A stretch of DNA of 64,000 bases. Source: an uncultured Eubacteriales bacterium (GTDB lineage: Bacteria; Bacillota; Clostridia; Lachnospirales; Lachnospiraceae). Of the stretch, positions 42,358-50,468 are shown one piece after another; position 1 is the stretch's first letter; each line of letters begins with the position of its first letter. A program made the position numbers and the translations under genes. Below the pieces are notes generated by a model, which was not told the DNA's origin, did no database searches, and saw only the letters and a program-made list of their open reading frames with translations. Location: the NCBI GenBank assembly GCA_949283695.1, contig CASDTX010000040.1, positions 1 to 64,000 of the forward strand. The letters are read 5' to 3'.

Positions 42358-44177
42358 TTATTCGGAGTAGCGGATTCGTTCGATCAGGCTGAGCCTGCGG
42401 AAGCTTCTGGACACCCCATAAGTGAGCAGCAGCTGGACTGCGGCCACGGTCACTGAGAGGATCACTGCCTGGATCACCGGATAGTGGAAGACGGTGATAT
42501 TCATCATCCGTTCTGCCTTGGCATAGAGGAAGACGCAGTACCCGGCCAGGCTGCCAAGCCCAAGGGACAGGATCAGGGTCCCTGCTGTGTAGAACAGGCC
42601 TTCGATCTGCATCATTCGGATCAGCTGTTTCTCGGACATGCCGATCGCCTGAATCATGCCCAGCTCATGTTTCCTGGTGTAAATGCTGTTGATCATGGTA
42701 TTGATCAGGTTCATGATCCCGATTCCGCCCAGGATGATCAGAAAGACATACCCGGCCAGGCTCATGAGTGCTGTGGTGCTCTCCCATTGGCTGACTCTTT
42801 CTTCATAGTTTGAGGTCGACAGGTAATCACTGGTATCAGCCAGGGCCTGCAGTGCTTGATAAGCCGCGTCTTTTTGATCCGGAGCTACCGTGATCTCGCA
42901 GGTTTCGGTGATATTATAAGGGCAGATGTTCCCCAGCACGGAGGTGGGCAGGATGAGGCTGGCAGAGGATAATCCGCTTGAGAAATCTCCGAAGGCCGCC
43001 AGGCGGAAGGTCCGTTCAATCATCCCGTCGCCGGTTCGGAAGGAGATCCGTATGGGATCGTCGATCTTCAAATCAGGATACCAGTGGAGATAAGATTCGT
43101 CTGCTACAATTGCAGATCCCTCTTCTAACTCTTCATAAGTGACTGCTCCTTCTGTGAGTGCATGTTCCAGCTCCTCTGCGTAGGCCGGGCCCAGTCCTGT
43201 CACGCTGGCCCCTGTGATTTCATTTTCCGGGTCCAGATCCATAAGAATCCCGTTGAGATGGGTCTTTGTCTGTACGTTTTCCACACCTGGTATGTTCTGG
43301 ATTTCCTGGATGAACATTTCGCTCAAAGGATTGTTCTTCATGATTTCTGCCCAGGAACGGTCAGGGTTCATCTTATCATTCTCCCAGCTGTCCACGGAGA
43401 TCTTATAGTCGGATTCGATTTCCTGACGGGCGATTTCTTTCGGATCTGCGCAGCTTAATACTGTGGCAGTTACCAGGAAGAGGACCCCCACTGCGCTTAA
43501 GGTCACGATGGTGATTGCGGTCCGTTTCTTATTGCGGGAAAGGTTCGCCTTAGTGAGACGGAAGATATTCAGGCTGGGGTAGCCTTTCCGCTGCTTCTGC
43601 TTACTTTTGTGGCCGCCCTGATAGCGCATGGCTTCCACGGGCGAGATCTTTGCCGCTGTATGCATGGGTTTCACCAGTGCCAGATATACAGTCAGTAGTA
43701 CAGACACAGCGGTCAGAAGGTAGATCCACCAGTGCAGGAGCGGAACTTCTCCCCTGCGGACCAGGTCCACGCAGAGCTGATTGAAGGTCTGACCGCTGCC
43801 CGGGATGTCTGCCCCTGTCTCGTGCATCAGGAGAACGATCGGCCTGGCGATCAGGCTGCTGAGGAGCAGTCCTGCAGGAAGGGCGATGCCGGTGACCAGG
43901 ATGCCTTCCCGGAAAACGATCTGCCGAATCTGCCGTCTGGTGGCGCCCATGGCCTTCAGTTTCCCGTACTCCTGGACCTTGGGAATCATGGACACATAAC
44001 ATGGTAAGTGGGATAGTAGGCGTTCACCCCTGCAAAACGTATCGTGATAGAGTCGTATCCTACCGTGAGCACGATAAAGATCAGAAGCGTGGTTAGTATG
44101 ATGGCAATGCCGCTTAAAATGTTGCGGCTTTTATTCTGTTTTACATTGGCAAGAGCTGTTCTGGTTACGGTATTCAT
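42358..44177 (-). pseudogene. ABC transporter permease with internal deletion
   Basis: Two frames make up one damaged gene. The first (44177-43986, 63 codons) has the usual FtsX-type N-terminus with one membrane helix and stops at TGA just after YYPTYHVM. The second (GTG 43995 or ATG 43989 to 42358, 545 codons) begins at YVSMIPKVQEYGKLK, which in this family is the cytoplasmic segment after the second helix. The second half is complete (helix, loop of about 200 aa, three helices), whereas the first half lacks its matching loop and a helix. An internal deletion with frame change is the simplest reading. The pieces overlap as ATGA, so coupled translation of two polypeptides is conceivable. Confidence 0.8.
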
Positions 44178-44848
44178 CTGCCGACCACCACCTTGCCGTC
44201 TTCAATGACAATCATCCGGTCCGCCATCTGGGCGATCGTCTCATCGTGGGTGATCATTACCAGGGTCTGCCCGTACTCGGAGACACAGCGTTTCAGAATA
44301 CTGACAACCTCGAGTTCTGTCTTCGAATCCAGATTTCCTGTAGGTTCATCCGCCAGGATGATGGCCGGGCGGGATGCCAGTGCCCGTGCGATGGCCACGC
44401 GCTGCTGCTGACCTCCCGAGAGTGTGTTGGGGAGGGAATGGACCTTGTCTTCCATTCCAATGCGCCGGATAATACCGGAAACATAGTCTTCATCTACTCT
44501 GCGGTTATCCAGCCCGATGGGGAGGACAATGTTTTCCCATACATTCAGGGAAGGGATCAGATTGAAGCTCTGGAAGATGAAGCCGATCTTTCTGCGGCGA
44601 AATGCAGCCAGCCGGTCGTCCTTCAGGCTGAAGATGTCCTTCCCTTCGATATAGACTTTCCCGGAATCCGGGCGGTCCAGCCCGCCAAGCATGTGGAGCA
44701 GAGTGCTCTTGCCTGAGCCCGACCGTCCGACGATGGACGTGAATTCTCCGGCCTCAATCTGAAGGTTGGTGTGATCAATGGCTTTGACGAGGTTATCGCC
44801 GGAGCCGTAGTATTTTACCAGATCGCTGGTTTCTAGGATTGATTTCAT
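44174..44848 (-). CDS. ABC exporter ATP-binding protein
   Basis: 224 aa from ATG 44848, behind AGGAGGCATC. MacB/BceA-type ATPase: Walker A GRSGSGKST (about 40-48), signature LSGGQQQRVAIARAL and Walker B ILADEPTGNLD. It overlaps the permease reading frame by 4 bp. Partner of the damaged permease; such pairs expel or sense peptide antibiotics. Apparently intact even though the permease is broken. Confidence 0.93.
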   Translation of the reverse strand: MKSILETSDLVKYYGSGDNLVKAIDHTNLQIEAGEFTSIVGRSGSGKSTLLHMLGGLDRPDSGKVYIEGKDIFSLKDDRLAAFRRRKIGFIFQSFNLIPSLNVWENIVLPIGLDNRRVDEDYVSGIIRRIGMEDKVHSLPNTLSGGQQQRVAIARALASRPAIILADEPTGNLDSKTELEVVSILKRCVSEYGQTLVMITHDETIAQMADRMIVIEDGKVVVGR

Positions 44849-45027
44849 AAGATGCCTCCTTCTGCGCCGGTACACGGATCTGCGGACCGCCGCGTTCCGT
44901 TCGATAATACAAGTCTAACGCTGCTCTTTTACAGGACGCTTACAGAAAGAATAACAGAATTGTAAGAAATGTTTTTCCGGCTCTGCGGCAGTTCCGGCGG
45001 CGCACATACGCTGCAGAACCGGGAATG

Positions 45028-46227
45028 TCAGGAAGCTTGTGTGACAGGAGAGATCTGCCGCTTGGGCAGAGTCAGGATGAAATTGCTGCCACAGGGGGTG
45101 CCTGGCTTCACACAGATGGTGCCGCCCTGCTGTTCGATTATTTTTCTGGCCAGGTAGAGCCCTACGCCTGAACCGTCGGCAGCTTTTACCTCCGGTGCGT
45201 CTCCGCGGCAGAATCGTTTGAAGATATCGGAGACCTGGGAGGCGGGAATGCCGATGCCCTGGTCTTCGATTTCCACGATCACATAGCTGGCCAGCTCAGA
45301 GACACGGACGGAAACTTCTGTGCCTGCCGGAGAGTATTTCACTGCATTATCCAGAAGATTCAGGATAACCTCACTGGTCCAGCGAGAATCATGAGGAAGA
45401 GTAACATCGCAGAATTCTTCTACAGCGATGTCGATGTGTTTCTCATAAGCCTTCATATAAATACTGCTCACTGCGTGGGTCAGAGTTTCTTTCAGGCTGC
45501 TGTTCTCGATCTGGAGATGAATCATGCCGGTCTCCAGGCGCGTGAGCTGGGTGAAAATCGTGAGGAGTGATTCCAGTTTGGTCACTTCTTCCCGTTCTTT
45601 CTCCACAAATTCTCTGCGCTCCTCAAGGGAAAGGCCTGTAGAGTCTGCCAGCTCATAGCTCATTTTCAGAGATGCCAGAGGCGTCTTAAGCTGATGAGAA
45701 ATGTCCGTGATGAGCGATTTGGTATCCTGTTCTTCTCTGCGAAGCTGCTCCTCCACCTGTTCTGCCCGGACATGGGATTCCTGCAGCCTCTGTTCCAGAA
45801 ACTCCGCCCGGTCTGACGCGGCCTTGGTCCTTCCGGCGCTGCGGATAAGGATCAGGACTTCCAGCAGGACGCCAGCGGTCAGCAGGACCGCTGCGGCGAG
45901 GGCATACCGCCACATGATTCCAGAGCGGATGCTGTCGCCTAAGGTATAGCCATATTTCTGGAAGAGGCGGATCCCTTCTGACTGATACCGGTCATTTTCG
46001 GCAGAGCTTCCTTCTGAAGACAGAGCAGTTTCGCTCTGTTTTCCGTTAAAGACAGCGGCGATCTGAGCCTCCTCCTGCGGATATTGTTCTGTGAGCATGC
46101 CCATTTTTATGGCGTCCGCTTCATACATGACCTTCCACGCGGCAGTCAGAAGTCCTGCACCGAGTGCGAGAACAAGAAGCAGCAGTCCGAAGGCAAGGGC
46201 TACTCCCGAAAGCTTTCTTCTGTCCAT
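45028..46227 (-). CDS. Sensor histidine kinase
   Basis: 399 aa. Two membrane helices (about 9-33 and 109-131) enclose an extracytoplasmic loop of about 75 aa. A coiled-coil linker leads to the HisKA box DISHQLKTPLASLKM (about 180-194) and the ATPase with NLLDNAVKYSP, EDQGIGIP and GSGVGLYLARKI. It would phosphorylate the response regulator whose gene overlaps it by 28 bp. Located with the ABC exporter genes, it probably controls them. Confidence 0.93.
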   Translation of the reverse strand: MDRRKLSGVALAFGLLLLVLALGAGLLTAAWKVMYEADAIKMGMLTEQYPQEEAQIAAVFNGKQSETALSSEGSSAENDRYQSEGIRLFQKYGYTLGDSIRSGIMWRYALAAAVLLTAGVLLEVLILIRSAGRTKAASDRAEFLEQRLQESHVRAEQVEEQLRREEQDTKSLITDISHQLKTPLASLKMSYELADSTGLSLEERREFVEKEREEVTKLESLLTIFTQLTRLETGMIHLQIENSSLKETLTHAVSSIYMKAYEKHIDIAVEEFCDVTLPHDSRWTSEVILNLLDNAVKYSPAGTEVSVRVSELASYVIVEIEDQGIGIPASQVSDIFKRFCRGDAPEVKAADGSGVGLYLARKIIEQQGGTICVKPGTPCGSNFILTLPKRQISPVTQAS

Positions 46228-46898
46228 ATATAGCCGATCCCCCTTACATTCTGAATATACGTTCCGTTAAGCTTCCCTTTCAGCCGGCTGATCGTAACCG
46301 GCAGCGTATTCTCGTCTACGAACTGTCCGTCCGCGTCCCAGACATGTTCCAGGATCTGTTCCTTCGTCAGGACCTGACGCGCATGCTCCATAAAGAACAC
46401 AAGAAGCTGCAGCTCTTTCTTGCTTAATGGAAGCGGCTCGGCAGCACTGCCGGCCGTATCCCCTGAAATAGAATACGCATTCATCTCCGGATAAGATACG
46501 GCAATCCCGCCGGAGCAGATCCGCGTTTTCGGAACATTGTTCGCCCTCCGCATGAACGCGTGGACCTTCGAAACAAGAATCATCAGACTGAATGGCTTGG
46601 TAATATAGTCGTCCGCCCCGATATCATATCCACTTACCACATCGATCTCCGAGTCCAGTGCGGTCAGAAAGAGAATGAACACATTGCTCTTTCTGCGAAT
46701 CTCAGAACAAAAGTCAAGTCCGCTTCCATCCGGAAGCGTAATATCACTGATAATCATGTCCGGCTTGCCGGTACGGAAAAGCTCCCGGGCTTCCCGGACA
46801 GAAAAGGCAGAAAGCACGTCATAGCCCTCCTTGCGCAGTTTCAGGGAAATGCCCCGGTTCAGGTTTCGGTCGTCTTCTAAGAGAAGTATTGTATTCAT
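46200..46898 (-). CDS. OmpR-family response regulator
   Basis: 232 aa from ATG 46898 behind TAAGGAGG; the longer frame reads into the palindromic element upstream and is discarded. Receiver domain with EDDRN, phospho-Asp in MIISDITLPDG (about 47-57) and the Lys of DDYITKPFSL. The C-terminal winged helix (about 130-228) ends in GTYIQNVRGIGYIW. Pairs with the kinase directly behind it. Confidence 0.95.
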   Translation of the reverse strand: MNTILLLEDDRNLNRGISLKLRKEGYDVLSAFSVREARELFRTGKPDMIISDITLPDGSGLDFCSEIRRKSNVFILFLTALDSEIDVVSGYDIGADDYITKPFSLMILVSKVHAFMRRANNVPKTRICSGGIAVSYPEMNAYSISGDTAGSAAEPLPLSKKELQLLVFFMEHARQVLTKEQILEHVWDADGQFVDENTLPVTISRLKGKLNGTYIQNVRGIGYIWTEESFRE

Positions 46899-46926
46899 GT
46901 TAGCCTCCTTACTGCAGTGCCGCAAT

Positions 46927-46981
46927 GGTGCCTGTCCCCTTTGCAGAAGTGCCTGTCCCTTTTGCAAAGGGGACAGGCACC
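46927..46981. repeat. Palindromic element, family 1 variant D with duplicated arm
   Basis: GGTGCCTGTCCCCTTTGC (46927-46944) pairs perfectly over 18 bp with 46964-46981. Between them lies a second near-copy of the left arm (46949-46961) that can pair with the same right arm. So two mutually exclusive hairpins are possible. The sequence shares the GTGCCTGTC core with copies A-C. It lies just upstream of the response regulator start. Confidence 0.7.
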
Positions 46982-47239
46982 TGTCACAGAAAGTTTACAC
47001 AAGATAGGGGGAAAAGTCTACCTTTTCGTGAGCAAAACAGTAACGGCAGCCACAAGAAGCGTGCGGTGCGGGGCACGAATGGCGTTCTTTCTACACCGAC
47101 GCTAACCGGTCTCTGGGGCGTACAAATTTTTTGACAAATATGCCACTGTCTGTCTAAAATATACTTATGAAAGCTGTGTGCTGCTTTCTGCTGCAGGGCT
47201 TTCGAATGTGAGGAGTGCCGCGGGGAAACAGGCGGCGGA
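46982..47239. other. Gap between the response regulator and mazG
   Basis: About 260 bp with no gene. It contains a degenerate copy of the dispersed repeat (47046-47085) followed by the motif ACACCGACGCTA (47093-47104, reverse of TAGCGTCGGTGT). A possible mazG promoter is TTGACA at 47131-47136 with TATACT near 47159-47164 (spacing long at about 22 bp). Confidence 0.4.
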
Positions 47240-47725
47240 ATGGAGATTAAAATGACAAAGTTTGAAGAGTTTGAAGCGATTATCGCGCGGCTGCGGGCAC
47301 CGGACGGCTGTCCGTGGGACAGAGAACAGACCCATGACAGTCTGAAGAAACCGTGTATCGAAGAGGCGGCGGAGGTGATCTGCGGAATCAATATTTTAAG
47401 CAAGACCGGGGATCCGGAGAACCTGAAAGAAGAGCTGGGAGATCTTCTGCTCCAGGTTGTTATGCACGCGCAGATTGCGAAGGAGGAAGGGCTGTTCACA
47501 ATGGACGATGTGATTCAGACGGTGATCGACAAGATGGTGCGCCGGCATCCGCATGTGTTCGGCAGTGCAGCCGTCTCCGGTTCTGGGGAGGTTCTGCAGA
47601 AATGGGATGAGATCAAGAAGGAAGAGAAGGCGGGGAAAGAATGGACGGAAGCCTATCTGCCGGACGCATTCGAAGAGGCGAAACAGCTGATCGATGCAGC
47701 GGCAGACAGGAAAGGCTTCCGTTAG
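47240..47725 (+). CDS. mazG: Nucleoside triphosphate pyrophosphohydrolase, MazG-type
   Basis: 161 aa. RAPDGCPWDREQTHDSLKK (about 19-37) and the metal-binding helix pattern EEAAEV...KEELGDLLLQVV (about 42-75) are the MazG signature. One MazG domain, against two in the E. coli protein, as is common in Clostridia. It hydrolyses (d)NTPs to the monophosphates, cleaning non-canonical nucleotides. ATG 47252 is an alternative start; neither has a strong ribosome site. Convergent with glgB. Confidence 0.93.
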   Translation: MEIKMTKFEEFEAIIARLRAPDGCPWDREQTHDSLKKPCIEEAAEVICGINILSKTGDPENLKEELGDLLLQVVMHAQIAKEEGLFTMDDVIQTVIDKMVRRHPHVFGSAAVSGSGEVLQKWDEIKKEEKAGKEWTEAYLPDAFEEAKQLIDAAADRKGFR

Positions 47726-47744
47726 GAGGCACCCAACGCTAGTA

Positions 47745-49535
47745 CTAGGATTGAATCAGGTAATATTCTGCGGAAAAGGGAGCCAGTGTCAGTTCAAAGC
47801 TGCCGTCCTCCGGCAGCAGGCAAAGGTCCGGCTGCGTTTCCTTTCCGCCGTATATCTGGGAATCGCTGGTCAGAATTCTGTGCAGCTTCTGTACATCCGG
47901 CAGTTCGAGCCGGTACCCTTTCTGCTCTACGCCTGAGAAGTTGAAGACCGCTGCGATCCGTTCTGCCTTCCCCCTGCGCTCGAAGGCGTAGATGCAGGGC
48001 CCTTCTGAGCGGCAGTCCAGCCAGCGGAACCCGTCGGTTTCGAAGTCCTTCTCTGAGAAAGCGGGATGTTCCAGATAGAAGTGGTTCAGGTCTGTCATGA
48101 ACCTGTGGAAATCCTGATGCGCCGGATAGGACAGCAGGCTCCAGTCTTGTTCCCGCTTCTCGTCCCACTCGCGGAAATGGCCGATCTCATTGCCCATGAA
48201 GTTCAGTTTCTTGCCCGGATGGGCATACATATACATATAGAATGCTCTGGCCTGAGGGAATTTCATCTCGTATTCCCCGAACATTTTCTGAAGGATCGTG
48301 GCCTTCCCGTGGACTACTTCATCGTGGGACAGAGGCAGCAGGTAGCGCTCGTCATAGTAATAAGCCATAGAGAACGTGAGCTTGTGGTAGTCTGCGCCGC
48401 GGTACAGTGGATCTGTGCGGAAATAATTCAGCGTGTCATTCATCCAGCCCATATCCCATTTGTAGTCAAATCCAAGGCCGCCTTCTTCCGTCGGTTTCGT
48501 CACGCCGGGGAAGGATGTGGAGTCTTCTGCGGCGAGGATGGCAGATGGATGGAGGCGCTTCAGTCCCCGGTTCATATTCTTCAGAAAGTCCACCGCATTG
48601 GAATTCACACCCCGTTCCGGCGCGCCCTGCCAGTAGATCGCCCGGCTGATGGCGTCCATCCGCAGCCCGTCGATATGGAACTCCGTGAGCCAGTAATTGG
48701 CGGCTGACTGAAGGAAACTGCGGACTTCCCCACGGGAATGCATGAAGTTGCAGCTGCCCCATTCACTCTGGCCGACAGCAGAATGCGGATATTCATACAG
48801 TGCGGTGCCGTCATAGTGTGCCAGGGCATAATAATCCACGGCGAAATGAACGGGAACAAAGTCCAGCAGGACGCCGATTCCGTTCTGATGGCAGAGATCT
48901 ACGAAAGCTTTGAGCTGGTCAGCAGTTCCGTACCGTGACGTAGGGCTGAAGAAGCCGGTGCCCTGATATCCCCAGGATTCGTCGCTGGGATATTCGGTGA
49001 GCGGCATGATTTCCAGATAGTTGTAGCCGTTTTCTTTCAGATAAGGAATCAGAGGAGCGGCCAGCTCTTCATAATTATACCAGGCATCCGGCTCGTCAGA
49101 GGGCTTGCGGAAAGATCCGAAATGGATCTCATAGATATTCAGTGGTTCTGTGCGGCGGTCGCTGCGTTTTTTCATCCAGTCTTTGTCGTGGAATTTGTAT
49201 GCATTTCTGTCCCGGATGATCGAAGCTGTGTTTGGGCGAAGTTCCATCCCGTAGCCGTAAGGATCACAGTGATCAATGTACTGACCGGACCGGTCGTAGA
49301 TCCGGTATTTATACATCATTCCGGGCCGGGCGTCAGCAGAGCGGAATTCCCAGAAGTTTCCGTCGTGTATTTTCTGCATGGAACTCTCTTCCCAGTTATT
49401 GAATTCTCCGATGACAGAGATCCTTTCCGCCGCCGGGGCGAATGTCCGGAAAATAGTTCCGGCATCGGAGAAGTGGGCGCCAAGATACAGATACGCATCA
49501 AAACATTTCCCGGTATAAAAATCAAAAAAGTCCAT
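47745..49535 (-). CDS. glgB: 1,4-alpha-glucan branching enzyme
   Basis: 596 aa from ATG 49535 with GGAGGG upstream. N-terminal CBM48 (about 20-110; AERISVIGEFNNWEE), then GH13 barrel with region I DFVPVHFA, region II GLRMDAISR (nucleophile Asp), region III Glu in LAAEDST and region IV LPLSHDE, and a C-terminal beta domain. It makes alpha-1,6 branches in glycogen. It lacks the extra N-terminal domain of longer GlgB forms. No other glycogen genes are nearby. Confidence 0.95.
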   Translation of the reverse strand: MDFFDFYTGKCFDAYLYLGAHFSDAGTIFRTFAPAAERISVIGEFNNWEESSMQKIHDGNFWEFRSADARPGMMYKYRIYDRSGQYIDHCDPYGYGMELRPNTASIIRDRNAYKFHDKDWMKKRSDRRTEPLNIYEIHFGSFRKPSDEPDAWYNYEELAAPLIPYLKENGYNYLEIMPLTEYPSDESWGYQGTGFFSPTSRYGTADQLKAFVDLCHQNGIGVLLDFVPVHFAVDYYALAHYDGTALYEYPHSAVGQSEWGSCNFMHSRGEVRSFLQSAANYWLTEFHIDGLRMDAISRAIYWQGAPERGVNSNAVDFLKNMNRGLKRLHPSAILAAEDSTSFPGVTKPTEEGGLGFDYKWDMGWMNDTLNYFRTDPLYRGADYHKLTFSMAYYYDERYLLPLSHDEVVHGKATILQKMFGEYEMKFPQARAFYMYMYAHPGKKLNFMGNEIGHFREWDEKREQDWSLLSYPAHQDFHRFMTDLNHFYLEHPAFSEKDFETDGFRWLDCRSEGPCIYAFERRGKAERIAAVFNFSGVEQKGYRLELPDVQKLHRILTSDSQIYGGKETQPDLCLLPEDGSFELTLAPFSAEYYLIQS

Positions 49536-49745
49536 AATAAATAATCCCTCCAAATAATCGACACGAGTTGTTTTATAAGCTATAATCATCTTAGCGCGCA
49601 CACTGCGGGAAATCCACAGACAATCCGGCCGAAAAGTCGGAAAACCGACGAATCATCGAATGTGTCGGTTTTATGTGCCGGCTGTATGCGGCGGTTTTAT
49701 GTGCTGTTTTTAGTGGATGTACCCGACGCTATTCAGGAGGGAAAG

Positions 49746-50297
49746 ATGGATCTGAGATTAGAGAAAACAAAGAAAGCGATTCGGAATGCATTTATTGAGC
49801 TGCGGGCGAAGAAGCCGCTGGAGAAGATCACGGTGAAAGAGTTGTGCGCATTGGCGTGCATTCATAAATCCACCTTCTACTCTCATTACGAAGACATCTA
49901 TGCCCTGTCAGACGCGATGGAACAGGAGACCGTGTCTTCCATTATCAGCAGTATTGACCATCTGAAGGACTATACCGTGGACCGGTCGGATGAATTCTCG
50001 CGGGAGTTCTGTCTGGCGTTTATGTCCCAGATCTCGCTGATTACGATCGTGTTCTCCGGGAAAGAACAGAACCATCTGGGGAACCGGCTGGACTGCGAGC
50101 TGAAGAAGGTGATCTTCAGGAAATACCCGGAATTCGAGCATGACACGGAGAAAAACATTCTGCTTTCCTACTGCATTCAGGGAGCATATCATGCTTATCT
50201 GAATAATCCGGATGCGGATCCGGACACAATGGTAAGGACCATAGAAAAAATTGTCCAGTGCCTGCAGCCGCTGGTGACCACAGAGCGTGATTCCTAG
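49746..50297 (+). CDS. TetR-family transcriptional regulator
   Basis: 183 aa from ATG 49746 behind AGGAGGG. Helix-turn-helix ITVKELCALACIHKSTFYSHYEDI (in parts, about 27-50) with the family's KSTFYxHY signature; the C-terminal all-helical domain (about 60-180) shows no recognised ligand type. It is divergent from glgB, 210 bp away, and could regulate it, but no shared operator was found. The motif GTACCCGACGCTA (49720-49732), a variant of the recurring intergenic motif, precedes its ribosome site. Confidence 0.88.
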   Translation: MDLRLEKTKKAIRNAFIELRAKKPLEKITVKELCALACIHKSTFYSHYEDIYALSDAMEQETVSSIISSIDHLKDYTVDRSDEFSREFCLAFMSQISLITIVFSGKEQNHLGNRLDCELKKVIFRKYPEFEHDTEKNILLSYCIQGAYHAYLNNPDADPDTMVRTIEKIVQCLQPLVTTERDS

Positions 50298-50355
50298 AAC
50301 CCCATGTAAGCTTCTGTGTGAACGGAGGCGAAAAGAGTTCTAAAGAAAAAATAAA

Positions 50356-50398
50356 TTAGCACTCGACTCTTGACGTGGCTAACAACATCTGCTATATT
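50356..50398 (+). promoter_or_regulatory. clpB promoter with CIRCE-like operator
   Basis: TTGACG (50370-50375), 17-bp spacer, TATATT (50393-50398). Overlapping the -35 is TTAGCACTC (50356-50364), N9, CGTGGCTAA (50374-50382). The left arm is a perfect CIRCE half; the right arm keeps only GCTAA. So HrcA control is likely but weaker than at a full CIRCE. No CtsR box was seen. Confidence 0.7.
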
Positions 50399-50468
50399 AC
50401 CACTAGAACACGAAGACATGGAATGGTTCACCGTCAGTTTCATCTGACGCCAGAAGGAGGGAAGTACC

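Noticed and set aside
43986-44177. Permease break explained by a simple one-base sequencing error
   Set aside because: Restoring the frame would still leave the first extracellular loop and one helix missing compared with the protein's own second half, so a deletion is needed.
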